A stretch of DNA of 64,000 bases from Synchiropus splendidus (Eukaryota > Chordata > Actinopteri > Syngnathiformes > Callionymidae): NCBI RefSeq assembly GCF_027744825.2, contig NC_071334.1:42633437-42697436 (forward strand). Direction: 5' to 3'. Below, one piece after another: positions 52,346-64,000 of the stretch (position 1 is its first letter; each line of letters begins with the position of its first letter). Made by a program: the position numbers and the translations under genes. The notes beneath the pieces were generated by a model that worked only from the letters and a program-made list of their open reading frames with translations, did not search any database and was not told where the DNA came from.

Positions 52346-52729
52346 TGTAAGCCACATTCCCTGAAATGGTTATAAGTGCTTGTTTTGATGTCAAAAATAC
52401 CCAAGAGACTTTACGTTAAAGAGTTTACTTGAATAAATACTCGAAGACATGATGATTTATGACAATGATGATGAATCCTGATGATAGTAAACTGAATCAA
52501 CCGAGTTGGCCGATTAAAATCTTCTGTTTAGCACGGAATATCATGGAATATGACAGTGTGGCTGTTGAACTGTGTCAGAGACATTGAGGGGAACTTGCAC
52601 GGCTACTCTGGGAGGCACAGTGAGCCCGCTACACAGAGCTGTCATAGTCAACGAGACAGCTGGACCGTCTGTTTACATGGAGTGGGGGACATTGGTATTA
52701 TTCACTGCTTAGTACCAACACAGTCTAAA

Positions 52730-53115
52730 ATAATACATAAATGTATTATGAGATTGATCTTGTGAAAACAAATTTATCGCAACATTGATCCTGTACATAA
52801 ACTAATTTATTAGGAGATTAATCTCATATTGAATTTAGTATTTGTACATTGTCAGAATGAAGGCGCTCCTCAATAGTTTGGATCCCGAGGGCGTGGATGT
52901 CTAGAGAGCATGGTGTCTCTGACGTCTGCCATACGACCCAACGCGCTGTGGCACATGAACTTGCAAACTGAAGCCTTGTGGCATTGCAATTAATTGTTGC
53001 ATTGACGGATTAAAGGATTTAATTGTCACATAATATGGATGGAAGCACGTCACACCAACAACCCTCGGAGGTTGTACATGGTGGATGAGTGCTGACCCAG
53101 GAACTTCTCAGTTGA
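52730..53115 (+). repeat. Family E repeat, copy 2
   Basis: Diverged direct repeat of copy 1: gagattaatctcat, ggatcccgagggcg, agcatggtgtctct, gtggcattgcaattaa, cataatatggat, gtggatgagtgctgaccc. Directly followed by a family A copy. Confidence 0.7.
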
Positions 53116-53117
53116 AA

Positions 53118-53300
53118 TGGACTGATGAGGCATCATGACACAGTGTCCTGAATTTCAGAGCTCAGAAGGTGGCACTCTTGGTTTAAAAATGACACGAGAA
53201 TGTGTTCATGTGGTTATTGAACTCGAAGGTCTTTAGAGCAGAGAACGTGAACTAGCGGAAAATGAAGAGACTTGAAGAAGCTTGAGTAGCCAATCACTAC
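53118..53300. repeat. Family A, diverged copy
   Basis: ggactgatgaggcatcatga, gtgtcctgaatttcagagct and a degenerate caga-aggtggcact site on the left; tagccaatcacta on the right. Confidence 0.75.
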
Positions 53301-54507
53301 TTTTCAGAGCCTTTTCTAAACTTCAGAATACATTCTGCACAACGTATCGATCGTGGGTGCTTATTGTGCTGTGACTTCCCTCTGGTTTCTTCTAAAAACT
53401 TCAAACACACAAGTCAATCCAAGTGTTCCAGTCATCCTGGGTAGCCGTCTCCTCTGGCTGCTCGTGTCGGGTGTCGCCCACCTCTCACTTGGTGACCGCT
53501 CAGATTGGCTTCTGCGACACAATTACCTCGTGGCATTATTTTAATTAGTGCTAAATGATCACGGGGTTCAAATCGTTGAAAATCATTACTCCAGCACTCA
53601 GACTTAATTTCCTGTGTAGGTCCAGATATTGCTGAAATTTGATTTTGAGTAATGTGAAAATGGGATGAACACGGTATTATTGAAGAAGTAAATGAAATGC
53701 GGCCCGGTGGATGTGGCATCAATAATGCATCGGTCCTGGTGGAGGCATAATGACTTTAGGCAGCCAAGCGTCCTTCAGTCACGATCAGCTGGCCAGTGAT
53801 GGAAAATCATAAGGCTCATTTAGCCCTGCCTGTCTGGTGACACTGAAGGACCCTCATTTACATGTCACAAGGTGATCTGAGCTCTCTATTGACTGGCGCG
53901 GAGAACAACTGATGTGTATAAATTGCATCTGTAACAGGTATGGACGTTTGGTTTCTGGCCCGGTTACGATGCTGAATTTGCGAGGGCTAATGTGCGTCTG
54001 GTCGATGGTGAATTCATTTCACCATTGAGAAGGGGTCTCTTCCTATTACGTTGCCGAAATGAGAGCCTCTTTTCATTCTGTCAACTCAACTTAAGGCCGG
54101 CTAGATATGGGCAACGGTTAGAGCTAAAAGGTGAATGTGTGGAGTCAGGCAAATCAAGACGGATTACAAGGACGGGGAGTGTGGCCTTGGTATGACGTGC
54201 TGAGATTTTACTTGCGACTTCCCGCTCCCAGTCACATGAACTGCTTTATGAAAGAAACATCGCTGTCCTTATTTCAACAGTTGCAGTTCAAAGACAAGTC
54301 ATCAGCACTCACAGTACTAAAAAGAAAACTTTCCCACACCTTCTATTTTTGTCCACGAAATCTCTCACTGTTAATGGTTTCACATAAATGTTTCAGCCAC
54401 TTCTACTGCCACCCATGTGACAAGGGGCCTCTTTTGTCATCCTATTTTGTTTCAGCTATTCCAAACCTTTTCAATAAACATTAAAATTTGTATCCATAAA
54501 GTCTGTC

Positions 54508-54967
54508 TAAAGGCTCATTTACACTCACTGTTACGAATGGATCCAGATCCAGTCGCAGCCTTCTGTCTGTGCTCTGCGTTCATTTCCTCCTTATTTCTTC
54601 ACTAACTTACGGATAGGGACCAAACGGAGCACGACCACGGGAAACCGCGGCGAGCTGTGTTGCTGATACTACCGAATACGGAGCTCTGATGAGACACGAA
54701 GAAGACACAACAATGGCGGAAATTCTCCGTCCTCACCGACCACCGCCTCCTACAACGCCTGCCTCTGTTTCCTCTTTTGTGCAAGAGGTAAATTATTAAT
54801 ACTTCTTCCACTGTCGCCATGTTGGTTTTGGAGTTCTATGTGGTTGATGGTGGATATACTGGAGAACGGCAACATAAAGAACGCATGGAATGTGATCAGA
54901 CTAGGCAACATCATTTGCAACAGAGGGGTAAATTTTGGCACATAAAGGGAGCAGAGATTGGCCTTAG
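54508..54967. repeat. Family C MITE-like copy (about 460 bp)
   Basis: Left end aaaggctcatttacactcac; right end aaagggagcagagattggcc, whose inverse resembles the family end aaggctcatttatgctccct. The interior has gtgttgctgatactaccgaa, ctcaccgaccaccgcctcct and ctcttttgtgcaagaggta. Confidence 0.75.
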
Positions 54968-56033
54968 GGAACTTTCCAGAAAGAATTCAACTAAACATTT
55001 GTTGACATCCAACCCCATTGTATTTGGCTTCAGATATCAAGAATGGTTTGAATCATGTTTTGAGACAATGTGGGAGGATAAGACAAGACATTAAAAATAT
55101 AAATGATCAATAAACACATTCAAATAAGTATCACAAGAAACATGCAGGACTTTATGGAAAACAGGAATTATAGAAGTCTGATTTCATGGGGCCACACATA
55201 GGGATTTTCTTAATCTTAAAGCAGCATTAGGTAGTTTGGCGGCGCCGCTGGTAAATGAGTGTAATTGCAAGCTGTTGTAAAGCTGTATCTGTTCCCGCCC
55301 CCCATCGCACATTTATTTGTTTACGTGGAAAGACAGTTGTGAAACAGCGAAATATGTAATCACATATGGCAATATACACAACACTGTCAAGCCTACACTT
55401 GCAAAGGGAACATTGAGAAACATCTATCATTCAACGTCAGAGATCGGACACCGTCATTCGGCCAGTGAGGAAAGCCAGGATCCAGTGAGAGGCAGAAGCA
55501 TCTGGGACCGACAGACCCAGATAATAAAACTTTCGACTGCACGTTTCAGAATGAAGAAAAGCGGAAGGTTTTTGACATTCACTGAATTGGTGACAACAAA
55601 CAGATATCAGAAATAAATCTGTGAGACGCAGCCGTCGTCACAGGTTCGTCTCTTCACAAGTGGCTGGAATGCACTACTTGAGTTCCGTGAGCAACAGACC
55701 TCAGTCACTGTGATGTTTCTTATGGGAAAAACATGCTGAAAACCATCACATTCATCTCCACCTCCACGATGTTATGTGCGATGCGTTTGTTTCAATGTTT
55801 CCACTTTGTCCAATAAGAGATAAAAGACATTTTTTTCTGATGGCCTAGCGGCTCTCATGTAATCCATGACGGTGCACCACAATCTTTACAAAACTGTCAT
55901 ACTTATATTTCGACTGTGGACACAGATGTCAGAGTTCAGTTTGTGTGTTTCAATGCTGTTTCATGGGGCCTCAGAATAATTTACTGCTGCACGGTATCTG
56001 GCATCAGCAGGAATGAAATGAATCACTAGCAAT

Positions 56034-56100
56034 AGTGATGGGCTGATGAGACTTCATGAAATCTCATTTCTCAGAAATCAGTAGGTGGCACTCTGAGTTT
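56034..56100. repeat. Family A, left arm only
   Basis: agtgatgggctgatgagact, then TCAGTAGGTGGCAC at 56078-56091 (one mismatch to the CTCF core). No right arm seen. Confidence 0.65.
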
Positions 56101-57404
56101 ATTTTTTTAACAGAACATTTGTATTGCAATGCAAAGAAGTAGATCGCAAAGGAGAGAAATGCATTGGTTATTTTTATTGCTTCATAACTCCATTCTGAGC
56201 CTTGACTTATGCACAGAAGTTGCAATCACATCCTCGAGGGTCTGTTGTGAATACGAGTGCGCAGGTGAGCAGATGTTCCCGCACTATTACTCTTCTCTCA
56301 TTCTGCACAAATGGGGATCTAAAATAAGTGGCAAATGTAACACTTCAAAGCACTGACTGTCTCTTTAATTACCATAAAGCTCACATCGGGGACTACTACG
56401 TCTACAATTAGAGGAAATAAACAGGGGTAAGTGGGTACTAATGTCTAATACGACAGGAATAAGTCTCTACACAGCTGCTTATAGCGGGATGTTAAGACAC
56501 CCACATAACTGTTGTCTGCCAAGTGCAGAAGCCACAAAGTGAAAACACAGAAAAACAGGCAGCTACATGGAGGCAGCAGTGACCACTAATGGAACGTCAG
56601 CAGGACTGTGTCCATCGCCAACAACAATTTTACTTCTTCACTTGGGCAAATTTGCCAAAAGAGTTGAGGGGATCTGTAATTAAAAACGAAAAAAGAGTGT
56701 CGGCATGGTTCAGCCATCACTTCTGCTGCCAATTTGAAAAACACACTGCATCATCCAGGACAGCTGGTATGGGATTAAATTCTCATTAAGACTAACGATT
56801 TGATGTGGCAAAGCGACTGGAATTGAAAAAGTATTTGCGCCTTGTAGTGGATAAATGGCGATCAAGGCAGCGGCTGGATGAGTCAAGTCGTACTGCGCGG
56901 ATTGTTTCCAAGCTTCAAACAGCTGTGTGCTTATCAACCACTGTTTTTCATTTGTTTAAAGCTTCAAAACAAATTATTACTCAATTCTCTTGTGTTATTC
57001 TTTTTTCTTTCTTTTTTCTTTTCTTTCTACTAATATCTTATTTCTGGTATATTTGTGAGGGGCGGGAGTATTAATCTTTCCTTTGAAGATAAGTATTTTG
57101 CGTGCATATGTGCATGCCAGTGGGAACTAAGCGCTGGTTAGCTCAAGGTGTATGTATGTAAGTGCATGCCAAGTAAATATGATTTTGCATCTATTTCCAG
57201 ACTTTTTCTGGAAGGCATCACCTCAAAATTCTTGTGATACAGGTAACGGATCCCAAAGGACTACAAGGTTTCATTCCATTCTGCTAGGCCTCTCTGAAGA
57301 TTGGATCTCATATGACATGTGAATCTGGATGGAGCTGGTGCTGTCAGAATTTGAAGTCGTGATAACAAGCATGCAGATTACCACACATTGAGCATGAGGG
57401 CATT

Positions 57405-58017
57405 TTTAAGGTCATTTATGCTCCCTTGAAATTGTACCTGTTTGTTTCAAATGATGTTGCCGACTCTGCTCACATGCTTCCATGTGTTCTTTCTGTTGGT
57501 ATTGCTGTTCACCAATATATCCACTAAGGGTGCAGCCCAGAGTCAAAAGTTTATGACAACAACAAACTCCTGTGGAAAAAGTACCTCTTGTACAAAAGAG
57601 GAACACGGAAGCAGCCTTGTAGGAGGCAGTGGTCGGTGAGGCCGTTAAATATTGTAATGGTTAGGATGTGTGTGTGTTGGGGATCTCGCGAGAGCGGTGA
57701 GGTGCCGGGCTTTTGGTTCGAGTTCCGGGTGAAAGGTGGTGCGTGCGACTTGAGTTTTGGAGTGAGAAGCAGCAGCACGTTGAATTAAGAAGCATCTAAT
57801 TCTCATCCGTCTCGTCCCTGAATCCTCCGCACATTACAATATATTGCCGCTGCCATTGAGCCAAGTATCGAGTAGCAACAGCAACACTGCCCCCTACGGT
57901 TGGTGGTACTACTCCATTTGGTTTGTACCCGGAAGCTTTTTGGAAACATGCAGAAATACAAAGGATCCGCCCGTATACGTAACCAAATGTAGTGTTGAGC
58001 ATAAATGGGGTTTTGGG
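57405..58017. repeat. Family C copy, reverse orientation, with a nested insertion
   Basis: Left end aggtcatttatgctcccttg; right end gagcataaatgggg (inverted). The interior matches the other copies on the opposite strand (ctcttgtacaaaagaggaac, gaggcagtggtcggtgaggc, aacactgccccctacggttg). An insert of about 170-190 bp at 57648-57844 separates parts that are contiguous elsewhere. Confidence 0.75.
57648..57844. mobile_element. Small insertion with short inverted ends inside a family C copy
   Basis: Bounded by aatattgtaatg on the left and cattacaatat on the right. Contains ggttcgagttcc, close to a tRNA-type B box, and gatctcgcgagagcggtgag. It could be a short SINE or a small DNA element; I cannot decide. 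Confidence 0.45.
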
Positions 58018-58489
58018 ACAAGCTAGTCATATCAAGCACTCAAAACAGGAATAGCCAAGGGGGATACAAACGTCAAAATGGCACACATATTGTAGAAATG
58101 TCACACTACACTGTGTGCACACTGTTTCTTACAAAACCAGTGAGAGCTACACTTCAGCGAAATGGTGGTAATGATGAGAGTACTGGCCAGGTGATCACCC
58201 AACGCCCCTTATTTGCTGGATCAAAATTGTGTTTCTTATGAAGCCACAAGGCAAATTATGAGAATGAATTAAACGCTGTATTTTTCCAACACAATTTGCC
58301 TCAGGTTTGTAACAAAAATAACTGTTATTTTCTGACCGTATATGTATATGCATAAATGGGCAGTAGCAGCAGTTTCATCTCAGACTGTCGTGTCTCGAGG
58401 CTGGGCTCGTACAACAGGAACAGCAACACAACAAACCTGAACACACACTACCAGTTCAGAAACCTTCTGAAGTCATCAAATAAAGGTGG

Positions 58490-59110
58490 TCTGTTGAGGC
58501 TTTGGACCTAAAAGAAGGAGACAGAGCAGGATGGCCGTTCAGCCATGGATGGTTTATTCCAAAACAAAAACCATGAGGGGCAACATGAAAGGAGGCAGAG
58601 GACCAAACTTCAAGAAGAGAACAGACTAGATGTTGAAATTGCAATGACTTGTCAGTGTCTTGACAAGACAAGACATGGCTTAACTTGACCAGATGAGAAG
58701 AGGACTTGACTTGATGGTGACAAGATGAGAGTAGACAGACAGTTACATGACATCATGAAGACTTGACTTGACTCAACAAAACTTGACAAGAAGAGACGAT
58801 GACTTGACTCGAGAAGACGGTACTTGACCAGGTGGTTTATTGACTTTTCATAGAGACTTAACTTGACAAGACGATGGTATGATTATTTGACGAGACGAGA
58901 CACACAGATGAGACAGCAGACAAACATGCACCAACACTGGAACAGAGGAACAGAGGGGCAGATAAAAGGGGGACAAGGCAAGACGCAAGGTGCAATCACT
59001 GAAGGGATTTAGAGGGGGGCAGAGACAAGACAGAAGAGGTGCACACAGGAAGACCAGACTAACCCCACCAAAATAAAACCAAGACAAGAACGAAACAAAC
59101 CCAGACTAAC
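58490..59110 (+). repeat. Family D-like element with internal ACTTGAC-type repeat
   Basis: Left part ggatggccgttcagccatgg then tggtttattccaaaac; right part aaaataaaaccaagacaaga. Between 58650 and 58885 the words acttgact, cttgacaaga and gacgatg recur irregularly, giving a purine-skewed low-complexity block. Confidence 0.5.
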
Positions 59111-60582
59111 ATAACATAGCTAGCGACGTGTGGCATCGTTTCCTTAAAATATTTTATCTGTCATGAGCCAAGTATTGATAATATTCAGTTATAATGATGA
59201 GAACAATATGTAAAATAAATTGTAAAGTGCATTCCCATTTTTTTCCCGGGTGTGGTGAACATAATTCATTGCCAGAGAATCGTTGCAAAGTTTCTGCCAC
59301 TGGTCTCTAAAATCCCATTATTCTCAAATATTTCTGTATGAGCACAAAGCACTATAGAACCTGCCTGTGGAAGCTGCAGCCATCCCCATTGGAAGTCCGG
59401 ATTTACATCTGGATGAATTAGCCCTCACTTCTTACTGGGTGGAATATGAAGCCATTGATCACCATCTTTGCACACCTGTGAGTGATACTCTCAAGGGGTC
59501 ACTGCTCTACTGCCTGCCAGCCAGCTCTTTCAATAAGCACAGGAAAGTGAAGGAGCGGCTGTGATAATTCCTTCATGGCATCACACCTCCCTGCAGTTGA
59601 CCCTGGGAGTATTGGTTTTGGCAGCGAGCGACAATTATCATTCAGCAGGAGTGAAGGACTCTGTTTGATATCTGCCAAGGTAATTTAGTGCGAAATATTG
59701 AGCGCGTTTCTCCTCTTTTTCTTGGGATTGCGCTGACCCCTAGGTGTGGTGCGGCAATGCAGGAAACGTGATCATTTCAGAGGCGACGAGTGAAAACCAG
59801 GACCGCTGTAAAGAGAATAGCGTTTCATTTCCATAGTGTTAATCATCCCTGGTGCATCATCCAAACCCAGAGGTTCTCTGTTGCACCTTCCGCCGCTGCA
59901 CATTAATCATTTCCACATCAGCCAACCTGGCCGCTGGAGCCAGAGCCGAGCTGGAGAGCTATATCGCTGAGATGTCGCTAGATTTCACCTTCAGCGTCTG
60001 CTGCACCCAAATGACATTTCATAAGCGATGAATAATTCAGTCCCAGTGCTTCTGCAAAGAAAGCCAGTGTAGAAACATCAGCCCTGAAAACAATTAGCAA
60101 CATCGGTTGCATTACAGCATAATAAACACACAGGCAGCCACACTGACTGCAGCGCGTGTGACTGGAAGTTGCACCTTCCCCCAGAGGGAACACTAATCCC
60201 TCTCCACTGAAAGCTTTCCCTCTCCTCAACAGCCTATTTTTGCTGCTCCACTACAAGAAACAGAGCCTGGCTCGGATACTACTGTCAACTGAATGGTGCA
60301 CTGTAGCATCGTTACTTACGAAAGTACTTTTTTGTTCAACACCTTTTTTTTTGTTTATATTACTACGACTGTTCCTGAGTTTTACGCTGCACTCAGACAG
60401 CTATGCCTTTCCAGGCATCTGATTTTCTATTTGCACAGTCTTTGTTGGGCAACCCTCTTCCATTCTCTCCAACAAAGTGTTTTTTTTTTTTGGTTGAGAC
60501 AGTATTCACGTTTTTCTTCCAGTAGGGGGTGCAACTAGATGTTTGGAACAGTCAGAGTTACCATCTCTGAGACAGTGACTGA

Positions 60583-60668
60583 AGGCTGCCTTCGGCGTCA
60601 GTATAGGACGTGGAAGTCCACTTTCCCAACATTAATATATTATGCCATGAGAGTGAGGATGGGTTGGA
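60583..60668. repeat. Family B, right arm
   Basis: ggctgccttcggcgtcagta, then gaagtccactttcccaacat and tgccatgagagtgaggatgg: the inverted form of the family B left end, about 175 bases before the LINE fragment. Confidence 0.8.
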
Positions 60669-60843
60669 ATAATACACAATTAATTTGGAAAAACACAACA
60701 GTAGCTAAATTAGTCATGAACTCCATTAATGGAGACACTGTAAGAATCAGTCTTGATGAAGAAAAAACACTTGTTTTACTAGTCATTTGTCATTACTAGA
60801 CTGGTTGTATGGTCTCAAAAAAAGGTTTCCTCTGTTGCATTGA

Positions 60844-60996
60844 GGGTCTCCTCAGGGCTGTGTTCTGTCTCCATGGCTCTTCCCCCTCTACACCAACTGC
60901 TGCACCTCCAGCCACGAGTCTGTGAAGCTGATCAAGTTTGCGGATGACACCACCATCATCAGGCTCATCTCAGATGGAGATGAGTCGGCTTACAGT
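60844..60996 (+). pseudogene. LINE reverse-transcriptase fragment (jockey/L2-like)
   Basis: One open frame of about 51 codons reads GSPQGCVLSPWLFPLYTN, a Cys/Ser-rich joint, then VKLIKFADDTTIIRLISDGD. GSPQG and the FADD catalytic box are motifs of non-LTR retrotransposon reverse transcriptases; the spacing is right for the jockey/CR1/L2 group. The frame is lost on both sides, so this is a short internal relic. Confidence 0.85.
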
Positions 60997-61407
60997 AGTG
61001 ATGTGTGGATCGATCCTGAAATATAGATACCTCCGATAACGGATCTTGATTCTCTAAAATAGACTCTCAATACCAAAATATCGAAACTTAAGGAATTTGA
61101 GGTAATGTATATCCTTAACAGGAACACAAAGAAAAGAAGAAAACTATTCAGATCCTGTCTGGACACACGGTTGGTGGTAACTACTTTTCCTCCGCCCGTT
61201 ATGTATTAGCGCAGCAAACAATAAGATGCTGTGGCAACACAACAAACATGGTGAAACACTTCAGGATAAATCACACAGTTCAGTACTGTGCATCGATGAG
61301 GTCGAGGGAGGAGGAGTGTTCACCGTCCGCCTCAGGTGCGGCTGCCTGGGGCGAGACAGAGTCATTCCATGCAGCAGTCAGACAATATCCAGGTAAAGTT
61401 AAGTGAT

Positions 61408-61436
61408 AAATAATAATAATAATAATAATAATAATA
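61408..61436 (+). repeat. (AAT)n microsatellite
   Basis: About nine perfect AAT/ATA units. Confidence 0.92.
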
Positions 61437-64000
61437 CAGTAATAGTATATGTATCTCTAAAATAATATCACCCATCCTAACTTTAGCCTAGATTAATTCA
61501 TGTAAGCATTCCTAGGTAGTTCACCATTTAAAGTAGATCTTTTAAACAGTGTAATGACAATAAAACAGCCTTGGTGAAAAATGTACTAACAACATAAGTT
61601 TAGCAAACAAATATTGTATTATTTTCATTTTCAGGAACCCAAGTTTAGGGAACAGCATTGATGAAATTAACAGTTAAATTAATACATATAACTTGAATTA
61701 ATACTTTATATTAATTTAACTGTGCAATTATTGTGGCATTTTTTGTTGAAATATTTTACAAGCAATTTCAGTTTTTAGTTGCCAGTTTATTAACTGTTTG
61801 TACCCCCTTTTTTAGATAGTTGAAGTTTTGTCTGTGACATTTCAAACTTCCATGTGCTTGCTAATCCAGCATTCAGTGGTCTATGTAGTGAGAAATGTTT
61901 ACCAGAAGGACTTCTCTCAGGGCGTTCTGGGGGGAAAAAAATAACCCCTAACAAGGTCAGTTATCACAGGGAAGGCAGCGCTGTGTGGAGGCCGCTAACA
62001 TTGTGTTCTGCAGCTCATGGTACATCTAGATCATGTCAGAGGGGGCCAGGTTTGCTTGTCAGAATCACTTTTCTCTCAGTAATTTGGTTATTTAATAGTG
62101 TTATTAGGTGTTCAAGCCAGCAGTGGGCTGCAACAGAAGCAGAGTCGCTCGCTGGGGTTCACACTTGTTTATCTTGAGATATAATGAGATGTGAAAAGTA
62201 TGAGCTCCTATTCTTTTATTTGTCTTTTTCCATGCGTATTTGTTTTGGTGCTCTGCCATGCGCATATATAACATTTTCCTACTAGTTAACGACTGGTATT
62301 AAATACAGTGGCAAATCATTATTTTTCAAGTTATATTTACGACTACAGTACTGTCATCAGGGGAATTATAAAAAGACATAATATCACAACTTCAAATACA
62401 CTGCATAGATAGAGCTCAAACTCACAGAAATAGGAAGAAGTAAACGTTCTGCACCCCCCAAATTACAGCTCTACATAACACTGTAGAGCTGTAAATATGT
62501 TAACATTAAAGACAGGACAAAAACAAAGTACAGTAATGGAGATCAACAATAAAGAATAACTTTATTAACATTAAGTCTTTTCTGTTGCAGACAAAAACAA
62601 ATTGCATCAATTTGCCTAAAATACGAAGAAGAAAAAAATCATGAGTGAATGTGCAATTACACTTTATTCTAGTACGGCAAAAAAAAGTATGTTCAGAGGT
62701 TTCATGCGCCCCCTATGGCATCGCTCCACACCCCGCCAGGGGGCCCGCCCCACTCTTTGAGAAGGACTGGTATATAGAAGTGTCTGCATATACACACACA
62801 CAGGTTAGTTGTGAAGTCAGTTTGTGGTGGGCGGGGTGGAGTGTCAGCTTGTGTCCTCACTCAAAGCCATCGTAACCCCGGTCATTTTCAGTAGCGTAGA
62901 AAATCCTGATGCCGATTGCTTAAAATGCTATTGAGTTTAGGTCGCCTAAAACTAGACAAAAACAATTACAAGTAGACATGACTAAAACTAATAACTATTT
63001 TTGTCCAAAAGACAAGAACTAAGACTAACACTGAAATGGCTGCCAAAATCAACACTGGTGCCAAACTGATGCCCTGGTGAACAAACCGGATTCAACATAT
63101 GTATTTATGCATATTTATTTCAACACTGTCACATGTTCATTGTTATCTTCCTTCCTTCTTATTTGAGTCAAACAACATTTGGCGAGAGTGAGTCACTGAA
63201 AACACTGCAGCAATCAAACGTTGTCTGAAGGACTTCCAACTTAAAGTCATTTTGGGCTCCTTCAGGTACGTCTGGAGGACACTGAAACAAAGTCCTTAAA
63301 CCACAATCACTTTGCTTTAGCTCAAGGTAGATTTAAGGACACCCTTGAAGGCCCCCATGATTTCTTTTCTTTGATGAACAGGTTTTTAATGAAACAAAGT
63401 GGAAAGATAAATATCACAGACGGAATGTTCCGTCTGTTCAGAGTGTTAGTGCCGGTGATGCAGCCTTGATATGCTGCAGAGAGATTTGACTTACCTTAAA
63501 GGTGTATGAGCGCATAATGACGACAAAGGTGAAGATATTCTCTTCATTTTACAAGTAATATTTTAATAAAGATGCTCGTTTTAAAACAATGATGCTATAC
63601 AGTTGTAGCCATTCAAAAGTTACCATGCCAACTGGCTACCAGCAGAGTTCCAGCCGCTGGAGTGACCCCCTCTTGTTGTGGGAATGTGACTGGATTGTGT
63701 AAACCCCACCTACTCATTGCCCTACAAGGTGCGAACTGAGGGTGGCGCTCTATTTGTTTTTACACAAAGCTCAGAGTGATTCGATCTTTCTGTGGCCAGT
63801 GGTGGGCAACAGAAGGCCAGCAGGCCAGATGTCACCCCCTGAAAACCTCAAGATCCTGTGTCATTCTCGTGTGATGGCAACTGCTGTTAGCTCTACTGCT
63901 AAAATTTAGATATCTGATCTGGTTGCTTTGTTCAAGTTAATTTGTATACTGATTTATTATTTTTCATCTAAAATGTTTTCCAACCGTCATAATGTAACAT

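Larger units (their letters stand above)
48972..64000. other. Downstream intergenic region, third part
   Basis: No gene recognised. Contains family E (two copies), A (three copies), C (two copies and a fragment), D (one), B (one arm), a LINE reverse-transcriptase fragment and an (AAT)n run. The stretches 49770-50720, 51180-52190, 53310-54500, 54970-56030, 56110-57400, 58020-58480, 59120-60580 and 61440-64000 are unexplained; parts near 53700-53945 and 59580-60230 are of more even composition and could be conserved noncoding DNA. Confidence 0.6.

Noticed and set aside
51860..52357. A 165-codon open frame on the - strand
   Set aside because: Its 5' part overlaps a family A copy; there are no recognised domains, and the opposite strand is also open over much of it.
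54131..54484. A 117-codon open frame on the + strand
   Set aside because: No recognisable protein similarity, no flanking splice logic, no partner exons.
55215..55330. taaagcagcattaggtagtt, a word I associate with dispersed fish repeats
   Set aside because: Could not define borders or a second copy in the window.

Overview
This window looks like teleost fish genomic DNA, probably from a ray-finned fish with a compact genome. The reasons are a vertebrate neuroligin gene with short-to-moderate introns, dense short inverted-repeat (MITE-like) transposons, PIF/Harbinger and Tc1/mariner-type termini, jockey/L2-like LINE fragments with fish-typical protein sequence, and many AT-rich microsatellites. 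One protein-coding gene is clear. It is the 3' part of a neuroligin-4 (nlgn4x-type) gene on the + strand, carried on the last three coding exons: 11791-11976 (186 bp), 14101-14890 (790 bp) and 22385-23279 (895 bp to the stop). The intron phases (1, 1, 2) join without a frame break into 623 codons plus stop. They cover the C-terminal part of the esterase-like adhesion domain, the stalk, one transmembrane helix, the gephyrin-binding motif and the PDZ ligand TTRV. The start of the gene lies before the window. A 3'UTR of about 1.3 kb probably ends at a triple AATAAA cluster near 24560-24582.

Layout: 1-11790 is intron (the upstream exon is not in view). 11977-14100 and 14891-22384 are introns. 23280 to about 24600 is the 3'UTR. 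From about 24600 to 64000 I see no convincing gene, only repeats, simple sequence and possibly conserved noncoding stretches; a weak candidate terminal exon on the - strand (41734 down to about 41470) is given as a finding.

The main content outside the gene is a set of repeat families, named here A-H. Family A is a palindromic element of about 140-235 bp with at least a dozen copies; its arms carry a motif matching the CTCF consensus. Family B is a fold-back element starting CATCCTCACTCCC, from a 62-bp hairpin up to a 1.5-kb copy holding a nested mariner-type MITE. Family C is a MITE of about 460 bp with ends like AAGGCTCATTTATGCTCCCT. Family D consists of 450-730-bp purine-rich elements, two of them head to tail. 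Family E is a pair of diverged repeats near 50.7 and 52.7 kb. Family F consists of Tc1/mariner-type MITEs with TA flanks. Families G and H are shorter dispersed repeats. A decayed PIF/Harbinger transposon (34481-37204) keeps both terminal inverted repeats and traces of both its proteins in convergent orientation.

The most interesting signal is that Family A spreads inverted pairs of CTCF-like sites through and beyond the neuroligin gene: six exact consensus matches in 64 kb, against far fewer than one expected by chance. I saw no evidence of a wholly new protein system.
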